DNA of 57,108 nucleotides. Source: Oscillospiraceae bacterium (GTDB taxonomy: Bacteria; Bacillota; Clostridia; Oscillospirales; Ruminococcaceae). The DNA is taken from NCBI GenBank assembly GCA_016288755.1, contig JAEELE010000026.1, forward strand, positions 1-57,108. The letters are read 5' to 3'. Position numbers and translations under genes: made by a program. Each line of letters begins with the position of its first letter. Positions within the stretch are counted from its first letter, which is position 1. Positions 6,478 to 14,681 of this stretch are shown here, piece after piece. A model generated the notes under the pieces. That model was not told the origin of the DNA. It saw only the letters and a program-made list of their open reading frames with translations, and did no database searches.

Positions 6478-8751
6478 TTATTCCGCATTCCGAATTCCAT
6501 AAAGCGCCTGCCCGATGCAGATGCCGCCGTCATTCGGGGGGAACAGGCTGTGCCGCAGCACCGTGAAATCCGCCGCTTTGAGCCGCGGGACCAGCATCCG
6601 CATCAGCAGCCGGTTCTGGAAGACGCCGCCGCTCAGCGCACAGAGACTGACGCCGGTCTCTGCACGCGCACCGATGCACGCGGTCAGCAGCAGCTCAGCC
6701 ATTGCACTGTGAAACGCATACGCGAGCGCGCCCGCGTCCCCGCCGGAAAGCCGCTTTGCCGCGATCTCGCGCACCAGTGCCGTCGTGTCCATCACGCCGT
6801 CCCGCACCGCGGCAGGCAGACCGTGCGGGCAGCCGCCGTGCTGTGCTTCGTATCGCTCCGCCGCCGCCATCAGTGCGGTCGATGCCTCGCCCTCAAAGGT
6901 CGACGTGCGCCGGATGCCGAGCACCGCCGAGACCGCGTCGAAGATGCGTCCGGCACTGGTCGAGGTCACGGTGTTGACCTGCAGCCGCGCCATATTGCCG
7001 ATCACGGTCGCCTCCTGTGCCGTGCAGATGCCGAGCGCCTCACACTGTGCGGGGTCGCCGAGCAGCGATGCCGCAATGCGCCAGCCCTCGCGTGCGGACG
7101 CATCGCCGCCGACCTGCAGAAACGGCCGGATATGCCCGATTCTGCGGTAATGCTGCGGGTTGCAGAGCAGCAGCTCGCCGCCCCAGACCGTGCCGTCGTC
7201 GCCGTAGCCGGTGCCGTCAAGGCTCAGCCCCAGAACCGGCTCCGTGCAGCGGTTTTCCGCCATGCACGAGAGAATATGCGCGTAGTGGTGCTGCACGCGC
7301 AGCAGCGGGATGCCCCGCTCCCCCGCGATCTCCTCCGCGACCGTGACGGTGCTGTAGAGCGGGTGGGTATCGCAGACGACCGCCTGCGGTTCGGCTTCGA
7401 GCAGGTCACACATCCGCCCGACCGATTCGCGCAGGGCGCTGACCGTGCGGATATCCGCCGTGTCGCCGATATAGGGCGACGCATAGAGCAGACCGTTTTT
7501 CGCGATGCAGAAGCTGTTTTTGAGCTCGCCGCCGATCGCGAGCACCTGTGCATCGCCCGCATGGCGGAGCATGACCGGCAGCGGCGCAAACCCGCGCGAA
7601 CGCCGGATCATATAGGGCTTGCCGAAGAGCCAGTCGCAGACCGAATCGTCGGCGCGGATGCGGATTTTGCGGTCATGCGAGAGCATCAGGTCGCAGAAGC
7701 CCGCGATCTCCTTCTGCGCGTCCGCGTCGCTGCGGCAGATCGGCGCGCCGCGTGCATTGCCGCTCGTCATGACAAGGCAGTCGGTCATCCGGATGCCGTC
7801 GGGATAATCAAAGAGCAGCATCTGCAGCGGGGCATAGGGCAGCATGACGCCGACGGTTTCGTTGTCCGGCGCGATCTCCTCACAGACCGACATATTTTCG
7901 CCCTTCTGCAGCAGCAAAATCGGCTTTTGCCAGCCGGTGAGCCATGCCTCCTGCCCGGGCTGCAGCCTGCATTCGCGGCGGACGGTCTCCATATCGCGCA
8001 GCATCAGTGCAAACGGCTTTGTCGGGCGCTTCTTGCGCGTGCGCAGGCGGCGGACTGCCGCGCTGTTTTTCGCATCGCAGCACAGGTGAAACCCGCCGAT
8101 GCCCTTGACCGCGATGATTTTGCCCGCCGCGATCGCCTGCCGCGCCGCCGTGATCGCATCGCCGCCGCGGAGCTCAGAGCCGATGATGCAGACCCCGGGT
8201 CCGCAGGCATTGCAGCAGACCGGCTGTGCATCGAAGCGGCGGGTCGCCGGGCTGAAATATTCGTCCGCACAGGCGCGGCACATCGGGAATTCCGCCATGC
8301 TCGTGCGTGCGCGGTCATAGGGCATGCGGTCAAGGATCGTCAGCCGCGGACCGCACTGGGTGCAGTTGATAAACGGGTGCAGATACCGGCGGTTCTGCGG
8401 GTCAAAGAGCTCTGCACGGCATTTGTCGCAGGTCGCGATATCGGGCGATACGAAAATATCGCCGGGCTCGTGCTCGCTCTCAATGATTGTAAATGCGTCG
8501 AATTCGGGATATTCCCCGGGGGCGCATTCCGCCTGCTCCAGATCGAGAATGACGGCGCGCTCCGGGGGCGTATGCGAAACGGCATCGGCAAAGGCAGAGA
8601 GACGCTCCGGTTCTCCCTGCGCGATGATCTCGACATAGGAGCCCTTGTTCGCGACCGTGCCGCGGATGCCGTATTGCGCGGCTGTGACCGCGGTGAACGG
8701 GCGGAACCCGACCCCCTGCACAATGCCGAAGATCCGGTAACAGACTGTCAT
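6478..8751 (-). CDS. hypF: HypF carbamoyltransferase
   Basis: HypF makes carbamoyl-AMP from carbamoyl phosphate and transfers the carbamoyl group to HypE, the first step of cyanide-ligand synthesis. The 757-residue protein has all expected parts. These are an acylphosphatase domain (GIVQGVGFRPF, residues 9-19), two zinc fingers (Cys108/111/130/133 and Cys158/161/180/183), a YrdC-like domain (AVKGIGGFHLCCDA), and a Kae1-like domain (HHYAHILSCMAE, SLDGTGYGDDG, LSGGVFQNR). The ATG at 8751 fits AAGGGGGC at 8-base spacing better than the TTG two codons earlier. The stop codon abuts repeat element 3. Confidence 0.97.
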   Translation of the reverse strand: MTVCYRIFGIVQGVGFRPFTAVTAAQYGIRGTVANKGSYVEIIAQGEPERLSAFADAVSHTPPERAVILDLEQAECAPGEYPEFDAFTIIESEHEPGDIFVSPDIATCDKCRAELFDPQNRRYLHPFINCTQCGPRLTILDRMPYDRARTSMAEFPMCRACADEYFSPATRRFDAQPVCCNACGPGVCIIGSELRGGDAITAARQAIAAGKIIAVKGIGGFHLCCDAKNSAAVRRLRTRKKRPTKPFALMLRDMETVRRECRLQPGQEAWLTGWQKPILLLQKGENMSVCEEIAPDNETVGVMLPYAPLQMLLFDYPDGIRMTDCLVMTSGNARGAPICRSDADAQKEIAGFCDLMLSHDRKIRIRADDSVCDWLFGKPYMIRRSRGFAPLPVMLRHAGDAQVLAIGGELKNSFCIAKNGLLYASPYIGDTADIRTVSALRESVGRMCDLLEAEPQAVVCDTHPLYSTVTVAEEIAGERGIPLLRVQHHYAHILSCMAENRCTEPVLGLSLDGTGYGDDGTVWGGELLLCNPQHYRRIGHIRPFLQVGGDASAREGWRIAASLLGDPAQCEALGICTAQEATVIGNMARLQVNTVTSTSAGRIFDAVSAVLGIRRTSTFEGEASTALMAAAERYEAQHGGCPHGLPAAVRDGVMDTTALVREIAAKRLSGGDAGALAYAFHSAMAELLLTACIGARAETGVSLCALSGGVFQNRLLMRMLVPRLKAADFTVLRHSLFPPNDGGICIGQALYGIRNAE

Positions 8752-8818
8752 GCACAAGCCCCCTTTGTCAAGTGATAAATGAGAAATACGCGAAGCCGCC
8801 TCGTCTGCCCGCGCCGCG

Positions 8819-9253
8819 TCAGAGCCACATCACAAAGCCGGTCTTGCCTGTTTTGTCGTAGCCTGCGCGCTCGTAGAAACGGAGCGTGCTTTCCTCCTGC
8901 GAGCCGGTCATCAGCATCAGCTTATAGCAATTCTCCCGCAGCGCGATCTCCTTTGCAAAGGCAAGACAGCCCGCTGCCAGCCCGCGCCCGCGGTAAGCGG
9001 CAGCGGTCACGACATTTTCGATCAGTGCATAGGGTCGCTGCACATGCGTCAGATTCGGCACGATCAGACAGGTGCAGCTCGAGACGATCTGTCCGTCCTC
9101 TTCCGCGACGATCAGATGATAGTCCGGATTTTCGAGGATCCGCGCCCAGAGCGCCTGCAGCGCCGCGCTGTCCTCCGGCACAGACGTTTCGTGCAGAAAT
9201 GTGTATAACCGCAGCAGACCGAACAGATCCTGCTGCATTGCCTCACGGATCAC
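8819..9253 (-). CDS. GNAT acetyltransferase
   Basis: 144 residues starting at GTG 9253 (VIREAMQQDLFGLLRLY). The site GAGAGGTGA lies five bases upstream, and the start is four bases after the metallopeptidase stop codon. The acetyl-CoA loop VVTAAAYRGRGLAAG and the C-terminal TLRFYERAGYDKT identify a GNAT fold. It is coupled to the metallopeptidase and methyltransferase genes of the same operon. Substrate unknown. Confidence 0.9.
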   Translation of the reverse strand: MIREAMQQDLFGLLRLYTFLHETSVPEDSAALQALWARILENPDYHLIVAEEDGQIVSSCTCLIVPNLTHVQRPYALIENVVTAAAYRGRGLAAGCLAFAKEIALRENCYKLMLMTGSQEESTLRFYERAGYDKTGKTGFVMWL

Positions 9254-9257
9254 AGTA

Positions 9258-10013
9258 TCACCTCTCACGGTTGATATCAAATAAGCAAGTCTGAAAATCA
9301 GTGCCTGCATTCAGTTTGTCAATCAGCGCCATGAGCCCCTCACGCCCGTTTTCCGAGAGCCACACTGCGACCTCGTGCTTTGCGCAGAGATACCGGAAGC
9401 GCCGGTCGTCTGCCGTGCCCGCGTAGAATTCCGCGCGCGTGTCCATATCGGCGGGCGCGACGACACTTTTGCCCGAATCGGTCTGCTTCTCCCACTCCTC
9501 CGCGCTGTACTGCGCACGGTAGTCGTTCTGCGTGGCAAGCCCCTCGTCAAACCATGTCGGGAGCGCCTTCAGCGCCTTGCTGTTCAGCCGCGCATGCAGC
9601 TCCGCGTGGGTCATCTCATGCGCGATGATATCGAGCTCGCAGTATTGGTCGGTGACCGAAATATAGCTCTGCTTTGCGGGAAACAGCAGCGTACTTGTGT
9701 CGTGGTCGCCGCCGAGCCTGCTGCCCGCTTCGTCACCGGAGAAGATGACGACCGGGTCGCTCTGCAAATCCCCGAAGAGCGCACTGACCCGTTCGCGCGC
9801 CTGCCCGCAGAGCGAAAGCAGCGTCTCACGGTCGGTTCTGCAGTCCGCACCGACATAGACATGCGGGGATATTTCGGTGTAGCCGCTGCGATAGGGCACG
9901 CTCATGCGGTAGCCGTCGCCGGTGAACTGGAAAAAGCCGATCGCCGCCAGAATCAGCAGCAGCGGCACCGCGATCAGAATGCCGGTCAGGAGCCTGCGTT
10001 TTTTCGTTTTCAT
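9258..10013 (-). CDS. Membrane-anchored zinc metallopeptidase (gluzincin-like)
   Basis: A 251-residue protein with a positively charged N-terminus and one membrane segment (about residues 9-28), so the catalytic domain is predicted outside the membrane. HEMTH (His132, Glu133, His136) followed by FDEGLA (Glu157) is the zinc-site arrangement of the peptidase MA clan. Its start overlaps the methyltransferase stop by 4 bases. It is two genes downstream of the second NifK-like gene, so it may process a component of that system or be an unrelated passenger. The family placement is by motif only. Confidence 0.85.
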   Translation of the reverse strand: MKTKKRRLLTGILIAVPLLLILAAIGFFQFTGDGYRMSVPYRSGYTEISPHVYVGADCRTDRETLLSLCGQARERVSALFGDLQSDPVVIFSGDEAGSRLGGDHDTSTLLFPAKQSYISVTDQYCELDIIAHEMTHAELHARLNSKALKALPTWFDEGLATQNDYRAQYSAEEWEKQTDSGKSVVAPADMDTRAEFYAGTADDRRFRYLCAKHEVAVWLSENGREGLMALIDKLNAGTDFQTCLFDINRER

Positions 10014-10783
10014 GTATTCCTCCGAGTGCTTGCTGATTTGCAGAACAGCATATTATTCACCTGCGCGGTCACATAGACTTCATCGCCCCTGACCTGCACA
10101 TCATATCGATCGGTGATGCCTCTGCCGAAACGGCTGATGAGCGCCGCATATTCCGGCTGCATGTGCCGCGGAAAGCGGATGCTGCTCTGAAATGCCCGTA
10201 CCGGCGTCAGTCCGTGCGCCGCGCAGAGCGATTCCCATTCCGCCGCGCTGTAAAAGCGGACATGCCCGTCGGGCTTTACGCGCATGAACGCATCGAGAAA
10301 GCCGCCGGCGTCGCCCGCATCCGGGGCGGGGTCGGAGAGGAGGAAATGCCCCCGATCCGTCAGCACGCGGGATATCTCCGCGAGGCTGCTCCCGATCTCC
10401 GGGAAATGGTGCAGCGCATACCGGGACAGAACGAGATCGAAGGCGCCGTCTTGAAACGGAAATGCGCCGCCGTCATAGCTGACAAAGCGCAGATTCCGCA
10501 TCTGTGCCGCATCCGCCCTGCGCTGATTTTCCGCCAGCGTGCGTTGTGCAATATCCAGCCCGGTCACCGCCGCATGCGGAAACTGCTCTGCAAGCGCGAA
10601 TGCGAGATACCCGCTGCCGGTGCCGAGGTCGAGCACGCGCATGCCCTGTGTGACCGGCAAAATCCCGAGGAGCGCCTGCAAATGCGAATCGTCGCGGGTC
10701 TGCTTCTCATAAAAATGCTGCTCCGCGAATGCTGCCTCAAAGCCCTGCCTTGCCGCCGCGATCACTTCGTCTGTCTTTGCCAT
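10010..10783 (-). CDS. Class I SAM-dependent methyltransferase
   Basis: A 257-residue Rossmann-type methyltransferase of the UbiE/Methyltransf_11 kind. Motif I VLDLGTGSGYLA is at about residues 50-61, the acidic GLDIA follows, then DLVLSRYALHHFPE and FLLSDPAP. It starts 10 bases after the NifK-like stop codon and overlaps the metallopeptidase gene, so it is firmly in the nitrogenase-like operon. Whether it acts on a cofactor, a substrate or a small molecule cannot be told. Confidence 0.92.
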   Translation of the reverse strand: MAKTDEVIAAARQGFEAAFAEQHFYEKQTRDDSHLQALLGILPVTQGMRVLDLGTGSGYLAFALAEQFPHAAVTGLDIAQRTLAENQRRADAAQMRNLRFVSYDGGAFPFQDGAFDLVLSRYALHHFPEIGSSLAEISRVLTDRGHFLLSDPAPDAGDAGGFLDAFMRVKPDGHVRFYSAAEWESLCAAHGLTPVRAFQSSIRFPRHMQPEYAALISRFGRGITDRYDVQVRGDEVYVTAQVNNMLFCKSASTRRNT

Positions 10784-10793
10784 TGCCTGCGCC

Positions 10794-11819
10794 TCATTTC
10801 AGTCTGCCCGATACCGCAAAATGCGGAAAGTCGATCCACTCTCCGGCGAATTTCCCTGCGGCGCGCCGGAGCATGCGGTCCGCGATCACGACATCGAATG
10901 CCTGTGCCGTTTCGCGGAACGCCGCCTCTGTGCGGAATTCGTAATCCGTGTTTTCCTCAAAGCGCGCGTCGTGCATGAACCATGTGCCGCATTCGCATTC
11001 GCAGTCCGCGAGCTGCTCTGCCATTGCGTATGCCGCAAGCTGCTGGTGCACGATCAGCACGCGCCTGCCGCGGAGCGCTTTTGCCTGCGTGACCGTTTCC
11101 TGCGGCAGCACCGGACATGCCGTGAAATACGGCGTGCCGTAGCGCTCCTTGAGATATTCTGCGGCTTTCAGTCCGCTGGGTGCGATCACCGCGATCTGCT
11201 CGCAGGCACCGGCGCGCGCGATCGCGTCCAGCCCGCTGCCCATGCCGAAGCAGAGAACCTCCTGCCAGCCCTGCGCCCGGAATGCCGAGATGACCGCATC
11301 GGGGCGGGTCAGGTTCAGGTCTGTCGGGGTCGCGCCGAGCACGCCGAGCAGACCCTTCTGCACCGGGTGTTCACCGATCGCAAAGCGCCGGAACAGCCGC
11401 TCATAGGCGAGCGACGCGCCGAAATCATAATAGCGGGTGCCGTCGGTCTCGAGCGTGATGCAGGGCAGACCGGTTTTCTTCTCCGCCATGCGGGCGAGTG
11501 CGCGGAAGTCGGTCGCGATGACGGCGGGCACGGGTGTCCCGACCAGCGCGGTGAATGTCGCCGGAATCTGCGTGCAGATTTTCGCGAGCTTTTCGATCAG
11601 GAGGTCGTCGCGCCCCATGATCGCGTCCATGTCGCGCAGCCCCGCGCTGAACACGGCAGATCTCTGCTCGTGCCAGCGGGGCTCGTCGTAGCCGCAGACA
11701 TTGCCGGTGCAGCCGCCCGCGTCGCAGATGACCGTGATGCCGCCCAGCTCATATAATACCGCACAGGCGCCCGAATCATCCGGCGCAAACGGCGATAAAT
11801 GGGTCAATAGCTTACTCAT
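10794..11819 (-). CDS. NifK-like nitrogenase component 1 subunit (triad 2)
   Basis: A 341-residue oxidoreductase/nitrogenase component 1-type protein, shorter than true NifK. It shares with the triad-1 protein at 14682 the pattern [10 protein letters not shown]37 in [33 protein letters not shown] and [14 protein letters not shown]. At the position of Cys93 of that paralogue (ICGSPMP) it has Val93 (LVGTPVP), but it has an extra Cys42. Start: ATG 11819 with AAAGG; a longer frame reaches 12032 but its N-terminus is repeat-encoded. It presumably pairs with the NifD-like protein at 12299. Not a nitrogen-fixing nitrogenase; reaction unknown. Confidence 0.88.
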   Translation of the reverse strand: MSKLLTHLSPFAPDDSGACAVLYELGGITVICDAGGCTGNVCGYDEPRWHEQRSAVFSAGLRDMDAIMGRDDLLIEKLAKICTQIPATFTALVGTPVPAVIATDFRALARMAEKKTGLPCITLETDGTRYYDFGASLAYERLFRRFAIGEHPVQKGLLGVLGATPTDLNLTRPDAVISAFRAQGWQEVLCFGMGSGLDAIARAGACEQIAVIAPSGLKAAEYLKERYGTPYFTACPVLPQETVTQAKALRGRRVLIVHQQLAAYAMAEQLADCECECGTWFMHDARFEENTDYEFRTEAAFRETAQAFDVVIADRMLRRAAGKFAGEWIDFPHFAVSGRLK

Positions 11820-11835
11820 GCATTGATACCTTTCC

Positions 11836-12309
11836 GGAAATGAGAAATGAGAAATGAGAAGTGAGAAGTGAGAAATGAGAAGTGAGAAATGAGAAGTGAG
11901 AAATGAGAAGTGAGAAATGAGAAGTGAGGAGTGAGAAGTGAGGAGTTGTTCCGTTATCTTCATTCCGTCACGAAACGCAGGGTGCACGGCGGGGTTTGGG
12001 GCGCAAGCTCCATTCAAAATCCATCCGCGCAAGCGGATACCACCATTATTCTTTATTCGCTATTCTTTCTTCTTTTCTTTCTCCCGCCCCTCAGCCCGGA
12101 GCCCGGGCTGGCACTTTCCTCCGGTCGCATTTACGCGGAGCCTCCCAAGTAGCGTTGTGACACGGCGCTGTTCGCGCCTTCTTTAACGCACAACTCCCAA
12201 TGCTCTCTCAATCAGCAGAAGAAGTGACGGTGACGGAACAACTTCTCACTCCTAACTGCTAACTGCTAACTCACTTTCTGCCTCCTACCTCCTACCTCCT
12301 ACCTGCTCC
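11836..12309. repeat. Modular intergenic repeat element 4 (largest complete copy)
   Basis: The 480-bp gap between the triad-2 K-like and D-like genes is filled by one element. Purine heptamers (GAGAAATGAGAAGTG, about 13 units) lead to junction GAGTTGTTCCGTTATC, then a GGGGCGCAAGCTCC hairpin and ATCCGC/GCGGAT. The palindromic head GCCCGGAGCCCGGGC (12094-12108) and the GGCGCTGTTCGCGCC hairpin follow, then AGAAGAAGTGACGG, the inverse junction GACGGAACAACTTC and pyrimidine heptamers. The two junctions face each other as terminal inverted repeats. Its last units encode the final residues and stop codon of the D-like gene. Confidence 0.85.
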
Positions 12310-13609
12310 CTGCTCCCTCCTCCCTGCGCATTGCGGCAGTGAGCTGCTCAAAGAGCATCGTCACGCCGCGGTAGCCAAAGGGCTGTGTCTCCTCCTGAAA
12401 GCCGACGCCGGGGCGGTCCCTGTGATAATACGCAGCGTCATTGCCGATCGCCGCGTCGATCTCCGTTTCGCGGGTGTAGTGCAGCATCGTCGGCGAGAGA
12501 TTCGAGAAGATGCGCGTCTCAGGCGACAGCGCCGCCAGCCGCTTGATATAGACAAAATTGCGCTCGCCGACCGTGCCGTAGATCTCCGGCACCGAAAAGC
12601 CGTATTCGGTCAGCGCCAGCGCCAGCTCGAAGCTGTCCGCATTCAGGCATTCCCCGACCGCGAACCGCAGTGCGCCGAACTGCGCCCGGAACGCTTCGAT
12701 GCAGTCGAGCGTGTCCTGATAGAAGTCCATGTCGTCGAGCTCCGCGCCGATCGCCTGCCCGAGCAGCTTATATTGATTGTGAATCTTGTCGATGCGGTAG
12801 AGGCGCGTCAGCTCGATGAACGGGATGCCGAGACGTTCCTGTAAATCCTGCGCGGCATAGCGTGCCTCGGCGCTCAGCACCAGATTGAAATTCGCCCGCG
12901 ACAACGCCTGATAATCGGCAAAGGTCCGGCAGCGCCCGATCTCGCCGATCGTTCTGATGCCGGCGCTTTTGAGCAGGGGATAGATTTCGCAGCCGTCCTC
13001 CAGCGCGGTGAAATATCCCATCAGATTGCAGGCAGTCGAAACGCGCGGTTGCTTTTCGAGCAGCGCATAGACCGATTTTCGGGTCAGCGCCATCGGGTGC
13101 ACGCGCTGCTCTCTGGTCAGCGCGTACATATACGCGGGGACAGCCGGGATACCGGTCTGCGCTTTCACCTGCCGGCAGATGCGTTCGCCGTCGGTGCCGA
13201 GCAAAGCGTCGGCGCAGGTGAAGCAGAGCATGAATGCCGTCGGCGGGGCGTCGAGCTCCCCGAGGATTTCGGCACATGCCTTCGGGATCTTATTGAGATA
13301 GCGCCCGGTGACAAGGTCGGTGTCGTCGAGCATCAGATAGAAGAAGCGCTCGTGATAGCCGATCTCATTGAGCAGCGCGGTATTGCGCCCGCAGCAGCCC
13401 GGCGCGACCAGCAGCATCACAGAGCCCGGGATCGAGAGCCCCGCGCGCTTGACGCCGAAGCCCTTTGCGCCGGGAGAGTTGAAATCGAGCGTGGCAGGCG
13501 AGCTGTAGATCATGTGCTTTGCCTGCGTGAGCTCGTCGGGCAGATCGCCAAAGCCCCGCGCTGCCAGCTCCGCCGCGGTGATAGAGTAAGCGTGTGTCAT
13601 ATAATTCAC
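12299..13609 (-). CDS. NifD-like nitrogenase component 1 subunit (triad 2)
   Basis: A 436-residue component 1-type protein. Candidate cluster ligands are Cys72 and Cys73 (VAPGCCGRNT) and Cys129/Cys132 (MLCFTCADALLGTD). The C-terminal half holds the second Rossmann-like domain and VYIKRLAALSPETRIFSNL. The ATG at 13609 has GGGGTGA upstream. The last residues (REEGAGSR) and stop codon come from heptamers of repeat element 4, so the native C-terminus has been altered slightly. It lies between the second NifH-like and NifK-like genes. Function unknown; it is clearly diverged from the triad-1 D-like protein. Confidence 0.87.
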   Translation of the reverse strand: MNYMTHAYSITAAELAARGFGDLPDELTQAKHMIYSSPATLDFNSPGAKGFGVKRAGLSIPGSVMLLVAPGCCGRNTALLNEIGYHERFFYLMLDDTDLVTGRYLNKIPKACAEILGELDAPPTAFMLCFTCADALLGTDGERICRQVKAQTGIPAVPAYMYALTREQRVHPMALTRKSVYALLEKQPRVSTACNLMGYFTALEDGCEIYPLLKSAGIRTIGEIGRCRTFADYQALSRANFNLVLSAEARYAAQDLQERLGIPFIELTRLYRIDKIHNQYKLLGQAIGAELDDMDFYQDTLDCIEAFRAQFGALRFAVGECLNADSFELALALTEYGFSVPEIYGTVGERNFVYIKRLAALSPETRIFSNLSPTMLHYTRETEIDAAIGNDAAYYHRDRPGVGFQEETQPFGYRGVTMLFEQLTAAMRREEGAGSR

Positions 13610-13617
13610 CCCAAGTG

Positions 13618-13907
13618 GAAAGGTTGGAGGGAGAAGGTAGGAGGGAGAAGGTAGGAGGGAGAAGGTAGGAGGGAGGAAGTGAATGCGGAATGATTCCGGC
13701 GCCGTTGATTCCTGCCGCTGAGGGGCAGGGGAAAGAAGAATGAATCATGGCGGTATCCGCTTGCGCGGATTATTTTGAATGAGCTGTGAGTTTGCAGGCA
13801 AATTCACAAAGCCCTTGTTTCATCGGCAGAAATGAAAGCGACGGAACATCTTCTGACTCCTCACGCCTCACTCCTAACCTGACCTCCTACCTGCTCCCTC
13901 CTAACTC
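13618..13907. repeat. Modular intergenic repeat element 5
   Basis: Heptamers GGTAGGAGGGAGAA, then GTGAATGCGGAATG and a TTCCTGCCGCTGAGGG segment shared with element 6. The hairpin module GGTATCCGCTTGCGCGGAT follows, then junction GCGACGGAACATCTTC and pyrimidine heptamers reaching the NifH-like stop codon. Confidence 0.85.
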
Positions 13908-14657
13908 CTACCTTGTCAGCAGCTTGTCTGCGAGTGCGAAGAAGCGCTTTGCCGCCTCGGAATCCGGCGCGCCCTCGATCACGGTCTGTCCCATGTCCTC
14001 GCAGCGGCTGATCTCGTCCGAGCGCGGGATATCCGCGGCGATCGGAAGTCCGGCGGATTCCGCAAACGCCCGCACCTTCGCGTCCTCGCCGGGGACATTG
14101 CGGCGGTTGAGGATCAGTCCGCGCACCTTTGCATAGCCGCGGTCCTCAAAATTGTGCACTGCCGAATTGATGTTGTTTGCCGCGTAGAGCGCCATTTTTT
14201 CGCCGGAGGTCACGATGAGCACGTCCTCGGCATAGCCCTCCCTGATCGGCGCGGCAAAGCCCCCGCAGACCACATCGCCGAGCACGTCATAGAGCACGGC
14301 GTCGGGCTGAAAGCGCTCGAAGAGCCGCAGCCGTTCCAGCAGCGAAAAGGTCGTGATAATGCCCCGCCCCGCGCAGCCGAGCCCGGGCGTCGGTCCGCCG
14401 GTCTCGATGCAGAGCACGCCGCCGTAGCCGACCGCGCTGATCTCCTCGTATTCCCCGGGGTCGTCGTCATGCGCGCGCAGCCAGTCCATCACGGGCGTGA
14501 CCGCTCTGCCGCCGAGCAGGTTGACCGTCGAATCGGCTTTCGGGTCGCAGCCGATCTGGATGACCCGCAGCCCGCGCACTGCCAGCGCCGCCGAAAGATT
14601 TGCCGTGCAGGTCGATTTCCCGATCCCGCCTTTGCCGTAAATTGCAAGTTTAATCAT
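13908..14657 (-). CDS. NifH-like ATPase, Fe protein of triad 2
   Basis: A 249-residue homologue of the nitrogenase/BchL/CfbC Fe protein, an ATP-driven one-electron donor working as a dimer around one 4Fe-4S cluster. P-loop GKGGIGKST (8-16), [12 protein letters not shown], and both cluster cysteines, Cys95 (GLGCAGRGI, with Arg98) and Cys131 ([11 protein letters not shown]), are present. It starts behind GAGGAAAAT, 24 bases after the triad-1 K-like gene, so the two triads are joined. The stop codon TAG is formed at the edge of repeat element 5. Confidence 0.93.
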   Translation of the reverse strand: MIKLAIYGKGGIGKSTCTANLSAALAVRGLRVIQIGCDPKADSTVNLLGGRAVTPVMDWLRAHDDDPGEYEEISAVGYGGVLCIETGGPTPGLGCAGRGIITTFSLLERLRLFERFQPDAVLYDVLGDVVCGGFAAPIREGYAEDVLIVTSGEKMALYAANNINSAVHNFEDRGYAKVRGLILNRRNVPGEDAKVRAFAESAGLPIAADIPRSDEISRCEDMGQTVIEGAPDSEAAKRFFALADKLLTR

Positions 14658-14681
14658 ATTTTCCTCGATTTCAGATTCTTG

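Noticed and set aside
6550..8775. A 741-codon open frame on the plus strand across hypF
   Set aside because: It is antisense to a full-length, motif-complete HypF. The high GC content keeps opposite frames open, and its translation shows only Arg/Ala-rich low-complexity sequence.
1631..9253. Interpretation of the four GNAT genes as hydrogenase maturation factors
   Set aside because: GNATs also occur elsewhere in the window (29914) and no Hyp pathway step needs an acetyltransferase; passengers are more likely.
11820..12032. Longer N-terminus for the triad-2 NifK-like protein
   Set aside because: The extension is translated heptamer repeat (LLISHFSF units); the ATG at 11819 has a proper ribosome site and aligns with its paralogue.
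14370..14400. GAGCCCGGGC inside the NifH-like genes (also near 17811) as repeat insertions
   Set aside because: These bases encode the conserved PGLGC cluster motif, so the match to the repeat head is coincidental.
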